From Acidobacteriota bacterium (GTDB lineage Bacteria > Acidobacteriota > Polarisedimenticolia > JACPZX01), in assembly GCA_016195325.1 (NCBI GenBank), contig JACPZX010000035.1:1-45537 (forward strand): a stretch of 45,537 nt of DNA. The letters run 5' to 3'. The translations under genes were made by a program, and so were the position numbers. Of the stretch, positions 1 through 7,968 are shown one piece after another. Numbering within the stretch: the first letter of the stretch is position 1; the number at the start of each line of letters is the position of its first letter. The notes below the pieces were generated by a model. It searched no databases. It had not been told where the DNA came from and saw only the letters and a list, made by a program, of their open reading frames with translations.

Positions 1-864
1 ATGCTGGAGGACGAACGTCGTCTGCCCGTCGGGGAAAGCGTCTCCTCCCCACGTCCGATATCGGGCCCCGGCGAAGAACGACGTCTTCACCAGCCACATC
101 CATCCCAGCCCGGCCACCACCGAGGGGAGGACGATCGCCGAGACCGAGATCCAGCGGTGCTTCCGTGATCCGAAGCGGGACGTGGGGATCGCCAGCGCGA
201 GGAGCGCGAGCGGGGCGTAGGCTCCCTTTGTCGAGGCGGCCGCCACCGCCAGGGTCGCGAGCTTGACGACGTCGATCGTGGTGACAGGGGCATCGCGATC
301 GATCGCGTCCAACATCTCCGAGATGAGCAGGAACGTGACGCCCATGGTGATGGCGTCGGCGTTGACAAAGCTGCTGAAGAAGAGACTCGTCGGAAGGATT
401 GCGATGGCGGCGAGAGCGAATCGTTGCGAGGGGAGCCGCCGGATCGCAAGCCACGCGAGCAGCAGCCAGCCGATCAGGCCCGCGAGCCTGGACGCGTACA
501 GCAGCGCGAGGGGCGATGCACCCGCCGCCGCTCCGAGACGAAAGACCACGGCCTGCGGCAGGAACGCGATCGGATGGTGGAGGGTGAAGATGCTGGCCGT
601 GAGCGTCGCCCGGTGCTCCGTGTCGAGGGGGATCGCGGCCAGCTCCGCGTACCGAGCCCGTGAGTAAGGCCCGCTCGAGATCGCGGCGTACCCGCGGTCG
701 ATGAACGCCGCGACGCCGCCGGGGACATCCGACTCCTTGTCGAGAACGTGGAGGTAGGCGACCTCCGCGGTTCGCTGGTAGTGGAAGTACTCGTCGCCGC
801 CGCCGAACGGCGGGTTCAGCGCGACGAGGAGGAGACCGAACGAGACGGCGACGACGAGAAACAC
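1..864 (-). CDS. DUF2142-like polytopic membrane protein (3' end beyond window)
   Basis: An open frame on the minus strand runs from a GTG at 864 through base 1 with no stop, giving 288 residues and continuing outside the window. The GTG is preceded about 10 bases upstream by GAGAGG and is the only usable start after an in-frame TAG near 945. The protein begins with a hydrophobic segment, followed by NPPFGGGDEYFHYQRTAEV at about residues 19-37. This matches the P-x-D-E-x-x-H signature after the first membrane helix of DUF2142 proteins. Further hydrophobic helices follow, including IGWLLLAWLAI and ALAAIAILPTSLFF. DUF2142 members resemble GT-C glycosyltransferases and are often found with polysaccharide genes, but their substrate is unknown. 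A role in surface glycan synthesis is inference. Family call is fairly sure, function is not. Confidence 0.72.
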   Translation of the reverse strand, partial: MFLVVAVSFGLLLVALNPPFGGGDEYFHYQRTAEVAYLHVLDKESDVPGGVAAFIDRGYAAISSGPYSRARYAELAAIPLDTEHRATLTASIFTLHHPIAFLPQAVVFRLGAAAGASPLALLYASRLAGLIGWLLLAWLAIRRLPSQRFALAAIAILPTSLFFSSFVNADAITMGVTFLLISEMLDAIDRDAPVTTIDVVKLATLAVAAASTKGAYAPLALLALAIPTSRFGSRKHRWISVSAIVLPSVVAGLGWMWLVKTSFFAGARYRTWGGDAFPDGQTTFVLQH

Positions 865-1378
865 GCATTCAGCCCTCTCGATCCCGCTCGGCGCTGTCCG
901 CCTGATGGCCGACCTCCCTCGTCCTTCGATTCTCCGGCACTTCTCGCGATGAATCTAGCAGAACACCGGCGAGCGCTACGAAAGTCGAGGCGTGACATCG
1001 AACCGCCTGCGGTTGTCGGTTCTGCGGTTTCAGGGCGCTATCAGATGTCCCACTTTGTCGCACGATGTCCCATGGGCGTCATAGTCAATGTCACGGAGGC
1101 GCGTGCAGACTCGTAATATTCTTGAATGTTGGTCTTGACACACTGGCAGAATGCGAAATAATGAGTTCGCTATGACTCCAAATGCAGTTCGATCTGCCCG
1201 AGTCGATTCGATTCCCCGACTCTCTGGCTCGTGTTCCGGTGCAGCGTCCCTTCGCGTGATTCTTCGGCCGCGCCACGATCGGCGGAATGCGTCCGCCGAG
1301 AGTGACCGCGGGCGTCGACGCGAGGTGCGGGGGCGGTCCCATGGCGCGGAGGACGCTCGGCTCTGAAGGAGGTTCGAG
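865..1378. other. Intergenic leader region with structured 5' UTR
   Basis: This 514-base stretch has no convincing gene; the short open frames on both strands lack plausible protein composition. It is visibly less GC-rich than the rest of the window around 1030-1170. It contains a strong promoter (see 1135-1162), after which about 210 bases would be transcribed before the start codon at 1379. That leader contains two clean inverted repeats: a 6-bp stem at 1200-1205/1217-1222 with an 11-base loop, and a perfect 7-bp stem at 1280-1286/1292-1298 with a 5-base loop. I do not recognise a known riboswitch class. Confidence 0.45.
1135..1162 (+). promoter_or_regulatory. Near-consensus sigma-70-type promoter
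   Basis: TTGACA at 1135-1140 is a perfect -35 element. A 16-base spacer separates it from AATAAT at 1157-1162, which matches 5 of 6 bases of the -10 consensus. Such a pair is rare by chance in DNA this GC-rich. Transcription would start near 1169 and read into the small secreted protein at 1379. Confidence 0.55.
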
Positions 1379-1726
1379 ATGAAGACGAGGAAAGTTGTTC
1401 TGGCGATCGGCGTTCTGGCTGTGGTCGCTATCGCCGTCTCCGTTTCCATCGCACGCACGGAGGTGACGACTCGCAAGCCGATTCAAGGTGAGGGGGCGTG
1501 CCCGGCCGAACTCACTCAAGCGACTGCGACGGCCTCGGGTACCGAGCCCTTGCAGAGGACGCCCGGATTCTGCAAGAACTCATTCTGCTGGGATGTGGGC
1601 GTGCGATGCGTCAACAGCTCCGGGACGTGCAGCGCGGGGGTGGGGAGCTGCGGCTATACGAAGCACAACGACAGCTCTTGCACAGCGGCGGATACACTCC
1701 CATCGTGCTTCAGCGCATGCGATTGA
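1379..1726 (+). CDS. Small secreted cysteine-rich protein, unknown family
   Basis: A 115-residue protein whose start is fixed by a full-length Shine-Dalgarno AAGGAGGT at 1366-1373, five bases before the ATG. Residues 1-25 form a signal peptide or anchor (MKTRKVV, then a hydrophobic run ending VSVSIA). The mature part is rich in Ser, Thr and Gly and contains nine cysteines: one at about residue 40 and eight in the last 53 residues, at spacings suggesting disulfides (FCKNSFCW, then RC, TC, SC, SC, and SCFSAC at the end). The odd number leaves one Cys free or for intermolecular pairing. Disulfides, metal binding or a modified secreted peptide are all possible. A hairpin at 1728-1749 directly follows the stop. 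The strong promoter and ribosome-binding site suggest high expression. I do not recognise the family. Confidence 0.68.
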   Translation: MKTRKVVLAIGVLAVVAIAVSVSIARTEVTTRKPIQGEGACPAELTQATATASGTEPLQRTPGFCKNSFCWDVGVRCVNSSGTCSAGVGSCGYTKHNDSSCTAADTLPSCFSACD

Positions 1727-1727
1727 T

Positions 1728-1749
1728 ACTCCCGCCTTCCGGAGGGAGT
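1728..1749 (+). terminator. Hairpin directly after the Cys-rich gene
   Basis: ACTCCC at 1728-1733 pairs with GGGAGT at 1744-1749, with two further inner C-G pairs after one mismatch and a TTCC loop. It starts two bases after the stop codon. There is no T-tract, so this is a candidate terminator or 3'-stabilising hairpin rather than a classic intrinsic terminator. Confidence 0.35.
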
Positions 1750-1795
1750 TGAGCGCGTACGACTGAGTCATCGATAAAGCCCGCGTGACGCCGCC

Positions 1796-3826
1796 CTATC
1801 TTGAAGGCACGTCGTCGCGCGGGCGTTGCTTTCCCTGGAGTCGTTGCAACTTCTGCTGGACCTCCACGAGCCCCGGCCGCAATTCGAGCGCCCTTTCGTA
1901 ATCCGCCCCCGCGTCGCCCACTTGTCCCAGCGCCGCGTGGGCATCCCCAAGATCAGCGAACGCGTGCGCATTCCCCGGATCTCGTGCGATCAGCTCCCGG
2001 AGCGCCGCGACGGCCTCATCGTTTCGTCCCATGAAGAGGAGGACTCGCCCCTTGTAGAACCACCCGAAGCGCGACTCTGGACAGTCGCGGATCGCCCGCT
2101 CCGCCTCCCCGAGTGCCGCCTCGGCGTTGTCCCGGCTCACGCGCGTGGGTGCGTCCTCCGCGCCGGGGCGGAGAACGGCGAACCCCTCGCGGCGGATCAG
2201 CTCTTCGGTTCCGGGGTTCCGCCGCACCAGGACGAAGACGCGATCGTCGTAGTAGACGGGGACGAACCCCCCTGCTCTCGTCAGGTCGTCGAAGACCGCC
2301 GCCTCGCGGTCGTCGAACCCCATGAAGAAGAGATCGACCGGATGCGCCGCGAGATACGCGCGCATCGCGGCCGGGGTCTCGAGCGCGCCGAGGTACTCGC
2401 GGTAGAGATCCTCCCCGTAGACCTCGTTCCGAGAGTCCATGTTGACCTTGACGCCCGGGCTCACGCGCTCGATGAGCGGCCCCGCGAGGGCGTACGAGAC
2501 GAACGCATTCCCCGAAAGGTGCTCGCGCTCTACGAAGTCGAGAGCGCAGGACGGCACGTCGCGCGTGACGCCAAGCCCTCCTTCGCGGACGAACTTCCCG
2601 AAGTTGTAGTGATAGCCGAACGCCGCGACGGTGACCGTGACGGAGACGACGGCGAGCGAGGCGAGGACCGTGGCCGACGGTCGCCTCCATCGGGGAGACG
2701 CCGCAGCCAGGATCGGCCACGTCGCGAGCGCCGCGTCGGCGGTCCCGCGATTGTGGCGCAGCGCCAGAAGGAGGAAGAGCGCGACGATCCCCACGAAGGT
2801 GACGTCGAAGGTCCGCGCCCGGGCCGCCGCGAGAACGAGAAGCACTCCGGCGAGGGCATAGAGGGCGACGGCGAGAACGTCGGGAGTCCACAGGGGATGC
2901 CCCGGCTGGAACCAGCAGAGGATCAGCAGCGCAACCTCGAGGCCCAGCCACACAAGCAAGGCGCGGCGGATCCGATCGGAGCCCGCAAGGACCATCGCCC
3001 CGATCACCAGCACGACGTGCGCCACGAAGAAGACGAACATCGTGAAGGTGTTGTACGAGGGATCGTACGGCGGGCGCCACTCGAGGATCTGGTTCATGTA
3101 GAGGCGCATCCCCGTCAGCTCGAAAGGGAAGGTGAGGAGCTTCCAGCCGTACGGGTTTACGAGGCTCGCCGCGATCGTCGCCGGGATGAGCGCCGCCACC
3201 GCCACCGCGTCGGCTCGCGTCGCGCGCCCGCGCCACCTCTCCGCCGCCTCGCCGACAGCAAAGACCGCGACGAGCAGCAGCCCGACGACGTGGCCGCCGT
3301 GGAGGTTCACCCACAGGATGTGCAGGAGCGGGATGGCGTACAACCATGCGCGCCGGCGCCCCCCCTCGCGATACTCGAAGAAGAGCGCGAGGTACGCCGC
3401 GACGAAGAGGTACGAGAAGAGATGCGGGCGCTCGAGGAATCGGGCGCTGGCGACGTGCAGCGCGAGGATCGAGCTCCAAAGGATTGAAGGGAGCGTCGCC
3501 CCGAGGCGAAAGGCCACGCGGACGAGCAGCCCGGCCGTGAGCACGACGAGCAGCGCCTTGAACAGGATGAGGCCGTTCACCCCCGCCGCCGCGTGGACAA
3601 GATGGAAGACGACCGCCGCGAGCCACTCGTGGGCGACGTACGGCCGCCCGCCCGCCGTGAACGAGAAGGGGTCGGCGGACGGCACGGCGCCGTGCGCCAG
3701 GATCCACTCGCCGAGCTTCAGGTGGATGAAGATGTCGTTGTTCGAGAGCTTGAAGATGGAGAGGACGAGGAGGTACGCCGCGAGGCTGGCCACGGCGAAG
3801 AGCTTCTGGAGGCGCGCCGACGTCAC
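1796..3826 (-). CDS. Polytopic membrane protein with C-terminal TPR repeats
   Basis: A 676-residue protein from a GTG at 3826. This start is favoured over one 102 bases upstream because the longer form adds an Arg-rich, non-protein-like stretch and would overlap the divergent gene at 3874. TATCAT (read on the minus strand) also sits exactly 6 bases before the GTG, which fits a leaderless transcript. About ten hydrophobic helices occupy residues 5-420. After the first helix, NNDIFIHLKLGEWIL is followed by a DPFSFTAGG motif, an arrangement typical of GT-C-like hypothetical membrane proteins. A loop region (MDSRNEVYGEDLY) follows, then roughly three TPR units at about residues 570-665 (GWFYKGRVLLFMGRNDEAV). 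A role in glycan or lipid-linked sugar transfer is inference; the catalytic residues are not clear. Confidence 0.78.
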   Translation of the reverse strand: MTSARLQKLFAVASLAAYLLVLSIFKLSNNDIFIHLKLGEWILAHGAVPSADPFSFTAGGRPYVAHEWLAAVVFHLVHAAAGVNGLILFKALLVVLTAGLLVRVAFRLGATLPSILWSSILALHVASARFLERPHLFSYLFVAAYLALFFEYREGGRRRAWLYAIPLLHILWVNLHGGHVVGLLLVAVFAVGEAAERWRGRATRADAVAVAALIPATIAASLVNPYGWKLLTFPFELTGMRLYMNQILEWRPPYDPSYNTFTMFVFFVAHVVLVIGAMVLAGSDRIRRALLVWLGLEVALLILCWFQPGHPLWTPDVLAVALYALAGVLLVLAAARARTFDVTFVGIVALFLLLALRHNRGTADAALATWPILAAASPRWRRPSATVLASLAVVSVTVTVAAFGYHYNFGKFVREGGLGVTRDVPSCALDFVEREHLSGNAFVSYALAGPLIERVSPGVKVNMDSRNEVYGEDLYREYLGALETPAAMRAYLAAHPVDLFFMGFDDREAAVFDDLTRAGGFVPVYYDDRVFVLVRRNPGTEELIRREGFAVLRPGAEDAPTRVSRDNAEAALGEAERAIRDCPESRFGWFYKGRVLLFMGRNDEAVAALRELIARDPGNAHAFADLGDAHAALGQVGDAGADYERALELRPGLVEVQQKLQRLQGKQRPRDDVPSR

Positions 3827-3832
3827 GCGCCG

Positions 3833-3838
3833 ATGATA
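3833..3838 (-). promoter_or_regulatory. -10 element 6 bases before GTG 3826
   Basis: Read on the minus strand the bases are TATCAT, matching 5 of 6 of the -10 consensus, with six bases before the GTG of the TPR membrane protein. No Shine-Dalgarno is present. This is the geometry of a leaderless transcript. No clear -35 is seen. Confidence 0.42.
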
Positions 3839-3861
3839 CCGTCGCCCGCGGCTCGATAGGG

Positions 3862-3867
3862 TAAGAT
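3862..3867 (+). promoter_or_regulatory. -10 element 6 bases before ATG 3874
   Basis: TAAGAT at 3862-3867 is followed by six bases and then the ATG of the methyltransferase at 3874. There is no Shine-Dalgarno, so transcription is predicted to begin at or next to the start codon. It shares the 47-base divergent region with the minus-strand -10 at 3833-3838. Confidence 0.42.
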
Positions 3868-3873
3868 CGCTCG

Positions 3874-4689
3874 ATGGACGGCGATCTCGAGGAAAGGCAC
3901 GCGCGCGAGAGGTCGTTCCACGATTCATGGGCCGAAGAAGTCAATCCCGACCTCCTCGACCCCGAGGCGGTCGCGACCTGCCCCACCACCCCCGAGACGC
4001 TCCACGCCCTCGCCCTCCTCGGCGATCTGCGGGGGAAGCGCCTCCTCGAGATCGGCTGCGGCCACGGCGAGCTGACGAGCTGGCTCGCGCTCCACGGCGC
4101 GAAGGTGACGACGCGCGACATCTCGCCGCGCATGGTCGAGATCGCCCGCCGCGTCGCCCGCCGGCTCGGGGTCGAAACGAGCATCACCTTCGATGAAGGC
4201 CCGGGGGAAACCCTTCCATACTCCGACGCCGCGTTCGACGTCGTCTTCGGGCACGACGTCCTCCACCACATGGACCTCCCCCGCGCGTCCTCCGAGATCC
4301 GGCGCGTCCTCGCCCCCGGCGGCCGCGCCGTCTTCGCGGAGCCCCTCGGCCACAACCCGGTGCTCAACCACTACCGCGACGCGAGCCCCGAGACGCGCAC
4401 CCCCGACGAAAAGCCGCTCCTCTTCGCCGACTTCGACGTGCTGCGGGCGGGCTTCGCGTCGTTTCGCCACACGGAGTTCCACCTCCTCACGATGGCGCTG
4501 TACCTGTGGTTCCGCTGGGGAGAGGGGCTCGACCCGAACAAGGTCCGGTACTGGAAGAGGCTGATCGAGGAGGCCGATCGCTACCGCCGGCCGTTCGCGG
4601 TCCTGAACGCACTCGACCGCGCGCTCCTCGGGATCTTTCCGCCGTCGAGGCGCTGGTGCCGCATGACCGTGATCGAGCTGGGGAAGTAG
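3874..4689 (+). CDS. Class I SAM-dependent methyltransferase
   Basis: A 271-residue soluble protein with a Rossmann methyltransferase fold of the Methyltransf_11 type. Motif I is LLEIGCGHGELTSWL at about residues 60-74. An acidic residue ends strand 2 (TTRDISPRMVEIARR), motif post-I/II is FDVVFGHDVLHHMD at about 122-135, and motif III is RRVLAPGGRAVFAEPLGHNP. The FGHDVLHHMD and AEPLGHNP pattern is frequent in methyltransferases acting on small molecules, lipids or sugars; the substrate cannot be named. The C-terminal 90 residues are aromatic and basic (MALYLWFRWGEGLD) and may cap the active site or touch the membrane. It is divergent from the TPR membrane protein and apparently leaderless. 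Confidence 0.85.
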   Translation: MDGDLEERHARERSFHDSWAEEVNPDLLDPEAVATCPTTPETLHALALLGDLRGKRLLEIGCGHGELTSWLALHGAKVTTRDISPRMVEIARRVARRLGVETSITFDEGPGETLPYSDAAFDVVFGHDVLHHMDLPRASSEIRRVLAPGGRAVFAEPLGHNPVLNHYRDASPETRTPDEKPLLFADFDVLRAGFASFRHTEFHLLTMALYLWFRWGEGLDPNKVRYWKRLIEEADRYRRPFAVLNALDRALLGIFPPSRRWCRMTVIELGK

Positions 4690-4804
4690 GGGCGCGGGCG
4701 GCCGCAGGGGGCGTCATCTTTCGACGCCGTCGCGGAGGGCCGCCCCGTGGAGGTTGGGGGTGCGGCCGTCCCAGCACAGGGCGGCCCACCGCGCGGGGCT
4801 TCCG

Positions 4805-4836
4805 GGGGCGCCCGCCGGCAGGGTGGCGGGCGCCCC
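4805..4836. terminator. Perfect 12-bp GC hairpin between convergent genes
   Basis: GGGGCGCCCGCC at 4805-4816 and its exact complement at 4825-4836 flank an 8-base loop. The hairpin lies between the end of the plus-strand methyltransferase (4689) and the end of the minus-strand gene (4856), where a bidirectional terminator is expected. Neither side has a T-tract. Confidence 0.5.
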
Positions 4837-4855
4837 GGAGACTTCGTCGAGCTCG

Positions 4856-6103
4856 TCAGCCGCGGACGGAGACGATCACTTCCTTGCCGCGGAACATCTC
4901 GGGATCGAGGATCTCGACCTTCGCGCTCGAGCCGTCCTCGGACGTCTCGATCTTGAAGTCGCGACCTTCCTGGTAGATCGCGGGGAGGACGCGCACCCCC
5001 TTGATCGACTCGAGGCCGTAAGGCTGCGGCGTCAGGTTGATCGTCGTCGACTTCCGGAGGTCGAGCGCCTCTGAGAACCGGATCCCCTTCATGTCCTTCA
5101 CGTGCTTGAAGACCGTCGTCAGGTTGCCGCTGTCCTTGAGCTTCTGCTCGCTGTCGGAGTGGTAGAAGAGCGAGTTCTGCCGGAAGGCGAGGTCGGCGTC
5201 GAGCCCGGCGACTTTCGTCTCGAGGTTGGTGTTGTCCTGCTTCAGCCCGGTCACCTCGGCCTCGAGCTGGCCGCGGCGGTCGGTGAGCGTCGCGATGTCG
5301 GTGCTCAGCCCCGAGATGTCGGACTCGAGCCTGGACTTGGTCTCCTCGAGGGCGGCCTTCTGGGCGAGGGCGGCGTCGCGCTCGGAGAGGATCTGGCGCT
5401 TGACGGCGCGGCGCACGACGAGCGGCGTCTGCCCGGCCTCACCCTGCGTCACGTACGTCCGGAAGGTGTCGTGCTCCTGGTCGTAGAAGAACCACACTTT
5501 GTTGCCGGGGAGGAGCTCGTCGGTCTGATCGATCGAGGCGAGAATCGTCTTCGCCTTCGCCTTGTCGAGCTTCGCCTCGCCGACGAGGTAGTCCATCGCG
5601 AGATCGTGGTGGCTGTCCCCCTTCTTCGCGATCACGAACTTGTCGGGGAGCGTCTGCTCGAGGTGAAGGACCTTCTCCTGGAGGCTGCGGATCGTCTCGC
5701 GGTCCTTGATGATCCCCTCGAGGAGCGCCTTGTACGAGACGTCCTTCTCCTCGCTCACGAGCTGGTTGAGGACGTCCTTCTGCTCGGAGTTCAGGTTGTC
5801 GTTGAAGATCTCGCCGAACTGGATCTGGCGCTCGCCGGGCTTGCGCGTCGCGTTGAACGAGTCGATCCGCTTCATCATCACGTCGGTCGTCTCGTCGATG
5901 CGCCCCTTGTCGGTCCGAAGCTGCGCGAGGAGCTCGTCGGGGCTCGAGGGAGCGGGGCCGGACAGACCCTTCTGGAGCGCATCACCGCTGCACGCGACGC
6001 TGCCGAAGACGACGAGGCCGGCGAGCACCGTCGCGGCCGCGAAGACGCCGAAGACGACGGCGCCGGTTCCGAAACTTCCCTTCCTGGTTCCTGGAGCGTT
6101 CAT
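4856..6103 (-). CDS. Membrane-anchored coiled-coil protein with LysM-like segment
   Basis: A 415-residue protein. The ATG at 6103 is chosen over a start 219 bases upstream because AGGAGG lies at 6115-6120 and the extra residues are low-complexity Pro/Arg/Gly. Residues 14-38 form one hydrophobic anchor ending VFGSVACSG; the Cys could be lipidated, but the lipobox is poor. Residues 45-150 are helical and charged. Residues about 158-207 (VIAKKGDSHHDLAMDYL through LLPGNKVWFFY) resemble a diverged LysM fold. A strong heptad-type coiled coil follows at about 232-297, then a small beta-rich C-terminal domain. A role in periplasmic scaffolding or peptidoglycan association is inference. I do not recognise an exact family. 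Confidence 0.72.
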   Translation of the reverse strand: MNAPGTRKGSFGTGAVVFGVFAAATVLAGLVVFGSVACSGDALQKGLSGPAPSSPDELLAQLRTDKGRIDETTDVMMKRIDSFNATRKPGERQIQFGEIFNDNLNSEQKDVLNQLVSEEKDVSYKALLEGIIKDRETIRSLQEKVLHLEQTLPDKFVIAKKGDSHHDLAMDYLVGEAKLDKAKAKTILASIDQTDELLPGNKVWFFYDQEHDTFRTYVTQGEAGQTPLVVRRAVKRQILSERDAALAQKAALEETKSRLESDISGLSTDIATLTDRRGQLEAEVTGLKQDNTNLETKVAGLDADLAFRQNSLFYHSDSEQKLKDSGNLTTVFKHVKDMKGIRFSEALDLRKSTTINLTPQPYGLESIKGVRVLPAIYQEGRDFKIETSEDGSSAKVEILDPEMFRGKEVIVSVRG

Positions 6104-6249
6104 CTGTGGGCCAACCTCCTGGGGTGGGCGTGTGGGCGCCCGATCTCGTGGGCTTTCGGAGGGGGGCCAAGCACGAACTGTGCCCATGGGTGGACCGCGG
6201 GCGCGGCCGGGTGGCGCCATGGGGTATCCGCCTGTGGAGGCGGGCGCGG

Positions 6250-6268
6250 CGAGGGGGATCGCCCCTCG
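6250..6268. repeat. 7-bp inverted repeat in the 6104-6376 gap
   Basis: CGAGGGG at 6250-6256 and CCCCTCG at 6262-6268 surround the loop GATCG. It lies about 110 bases beyond the last gene of the hem operon and upstream of the coiled-coil gene on the same strand. It may end hem transcription or sit in the next gene's leader. No other feature was found in this 273-base gap. Confidence 0.3.
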
Positions 6269-6376
6269 GGCGACTCGGAGAGCCCGCGGGAGGCGACCTG
6301 CCGTGCGAGTCCTACCGTCCATCTCCCCCGGAATTCCTCCGGCATTCCGTCCGGAGATCCCCGACGGGCGGAGAGA

Positions 6377-6649
6377 TCAGGGGGCCTCGGATTCGGAGGT
6401 GGAGGCGGCGCCCGGGCCGTAGATCTCGTCGAGGTAGGCACAGATGTCCTCGGACTCCGTCACGACCATGTTGTGCTCCGGGTCGGCGAGGACCGGGACG
6501 AGCTTCTGGCCGGAGATCGCCTCGACCCTCTCGCGCTCGCTCCGGTCCGACGAAACGGTCCGCGAGATCCAGTCGAGGCCGAGATCGTCGAGCTTGCGCC
6601 GCACCCTCGCGCAGTGGGGGCACGATTCGAACTGGTAGAGCTCGATCAT
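6377..6649 (-). CDS. Glutaredoxin / GST N-terminal-domain protein
   Basis: A 90-residue thioredoxin-fold protein. CPHC at residues 10-13 follows the first beta strand (MIELYQFES). The cis-proline loop is QKLVPVLAD at about 48-56, and TESEDICAYLDEIYG near the end matches the glutathione-binding Ser/Glu-Ser region of GST N-domains and glutaredoxins. It would act as a cytoplasmic thiol-disulfide oxidoreductase or glutathione-linked redox protein. The Ser/Glu-rich tail is short and there is no C-terminal GST helical domain. Its ATG lies one base beyond the hemL stop, so it is translationally coupled as the last gene of the hem operon. The link to haem synthesis is positional only. Confidence 0.82.
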   Translation of the reverse strand: MIELYQFESCPHCARVRRKLDDLGLDWISRTVSSDRSERERVEAISGQKLVPVLADPEHNMVVTESEDICAYLDEIYGPGAASTSESEAP

Positions 6650-6650
6650 C

Positions 6651-7964
6651 TCAGGCGCTCCTCAGCTTCGCGAAGGCCTCGCCTGCTGCGGCGATCGTGG
6701 CCTCGACGTCGGTGTCGGTGTGCGCGAGCGAAACGAAAAAGGCCTCGAACTGGGCGGGAGGGAAGTAGACGCCGCGATCGAGCATCGCGTGGAAGAAGGC
6801 CGCGTAGCGGCGGGTGTCGGACCGCACCGCCGTCGCGTGGTCGGTGACGGGGCCGTCGGTGAAGAAGACCGTCATCATCGATCCGACCCTGTTGATCGTG
6901 ACGGGGACTCCGGCGTTGCGGGCCGCTTCGGCCAGCCCTCCCTCGAGCGCGGCCGAGATCGTCTCGAGCCGGGCGTACGTCCCGGGCTCGCGGAGCGCCT
7001 CGAGCGTCTCGATCCCCGCCCTCATCGCGAGCGGGTTCCCCGACAGCGTCCCCGCCTGGTAGACGTCCCCCTCGGGGGCGATCCGCGCCATGAGATCGGC
7101 CCGGCCGCCGTAGGCGCCGACCGGGAGGCCGCCGCCGATGATCTTCCCGAGCGTCGTGAGGTCCGACGCGACGCCGAAGCGCTCCTGCGCTCCGCCGTAG
7201 GCGAGCCGGAAGCCGGTCATCACCTCGTCGAAGATGAGAAGGACGCCGTGCTTCGCGGTCAGCTCGCGGACCCCCGCCAGATAGCCGGGGGCCGGCGGCA
7301 CGCACCCCATGTTCCCCGCGACGGGCTCGAGGATCACCGCGGCGATCGAATTTCCGTGGGCCGCCAGCGCGGCGGAGAGCGCGTGAAGGTCGTTGTACGG
7401 GGCGGTCCGCGTCTCGGCGGCCACGGCGGCGGAAACCCCGGGGCTCCCGGGGATGCCGAGCGTCAGCACCCCCGATCCGGCCTTCACGAGCAGCGAGTCG
7501 ACGTGGCCGTGGTAGCACCCTTCCATCTTCAGGATCGCGTCGCGTCGCGTCACCGCGCGGGCGAGGCGCAGCGCGCTCATCGTCGCCTCGGTCCCCGAGT
7601 TGACCATGCGCACGCGCTCGACCGACGGGAAGGCGCCACAGACCAGGGTCGCGAGCTCGATCTCTGCGGGGGTCGGCGCGCCGAAGGAGACGCCGGAGGC
7701 GGCCGTCTGGGCCAGCGCCTTTACGACGCGGCCGTGCGCGTGGCCGAGGATGAGCGGCCCCCACGAGCCGACGTAGTCGATGTAGTCGTTCCCGTCGGCG
7801 TCGAAGACGTGCGAGCCCCGGGCGCGGATGATGAACAGCGGGTCGCCGCCGACGCCCCGGAAGGCGCGGACGGGGGAGTTCACGCCCCCCGGGATGACGC
7901 GGCGGGCGCGCTCGAAGAGGCGGCGCGAGGTCTCGACCGATCGGGGGGGGGCGGATCCGGACAC
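6651..7964 (-). CDS. hemL: Glutamate-1-semialdehyde 2,1-aminomutase
   Basis: A 437-residue PLP enzyme that converts glutamate-1-semialdehyde to 5-aminolevulinate in the C5 tetrapyrrole pathway. Seen in sequence: [16 protein letters not shown] near the N-terminus, the PLP-phosphate loop [15 protein letters not shown], the cofactor aspartate in [12 protein letters not shown], and the Schiff-base lysine in [18 protein letters not shown]. These and the length are as usual for the family and separate it from ordinary class III aminotransferases. It starts with a GTG four bases after the hemB stop and overlaps nothing. Together with hemB it indicates haem synthesis from glutamyl-tRNA. No abnormality seen. 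Confidence 0.97.
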   Translation of the reverse strand: MSGSAPPRSVETSRRLFERARRVIPGGVNSPVRAFRGVGGDPLFIIRARGSHVFDADGNDYIDYVGSWGPLILGHAHGRVVKALAQTAASGVSFGAPTPAEIELATLVCGAFPSVERVRMVNSGTEATMSALRLARAVTRRDAILKMEGCYHGHVDSLLVKAGSGVLTLGIPGSPGVSAAVAAETRTAPYNDLHALSAALAAHGNSIAAVILEPVAGNMGCVPPAPGYLAGVRELTAKHGVLLIFDEVMTGFRLAYGGAQERFGVASDLTTLGKIIGGGLPVGAYGGRADLMARIAPEGDVYQAGTLSGNPLAMRAGIETLEALREPGTYARLETISAALEGGLAEAARNAGVPVTINRVGSMMTVFFTDGPVTDHATAVRSDTRRYAAFFHAMLDRGVYFPPAQFEAFFVSLAHTDTDVEATIAAAGEAFAKLRSA

Positions 7965-7968
7965 GGCG

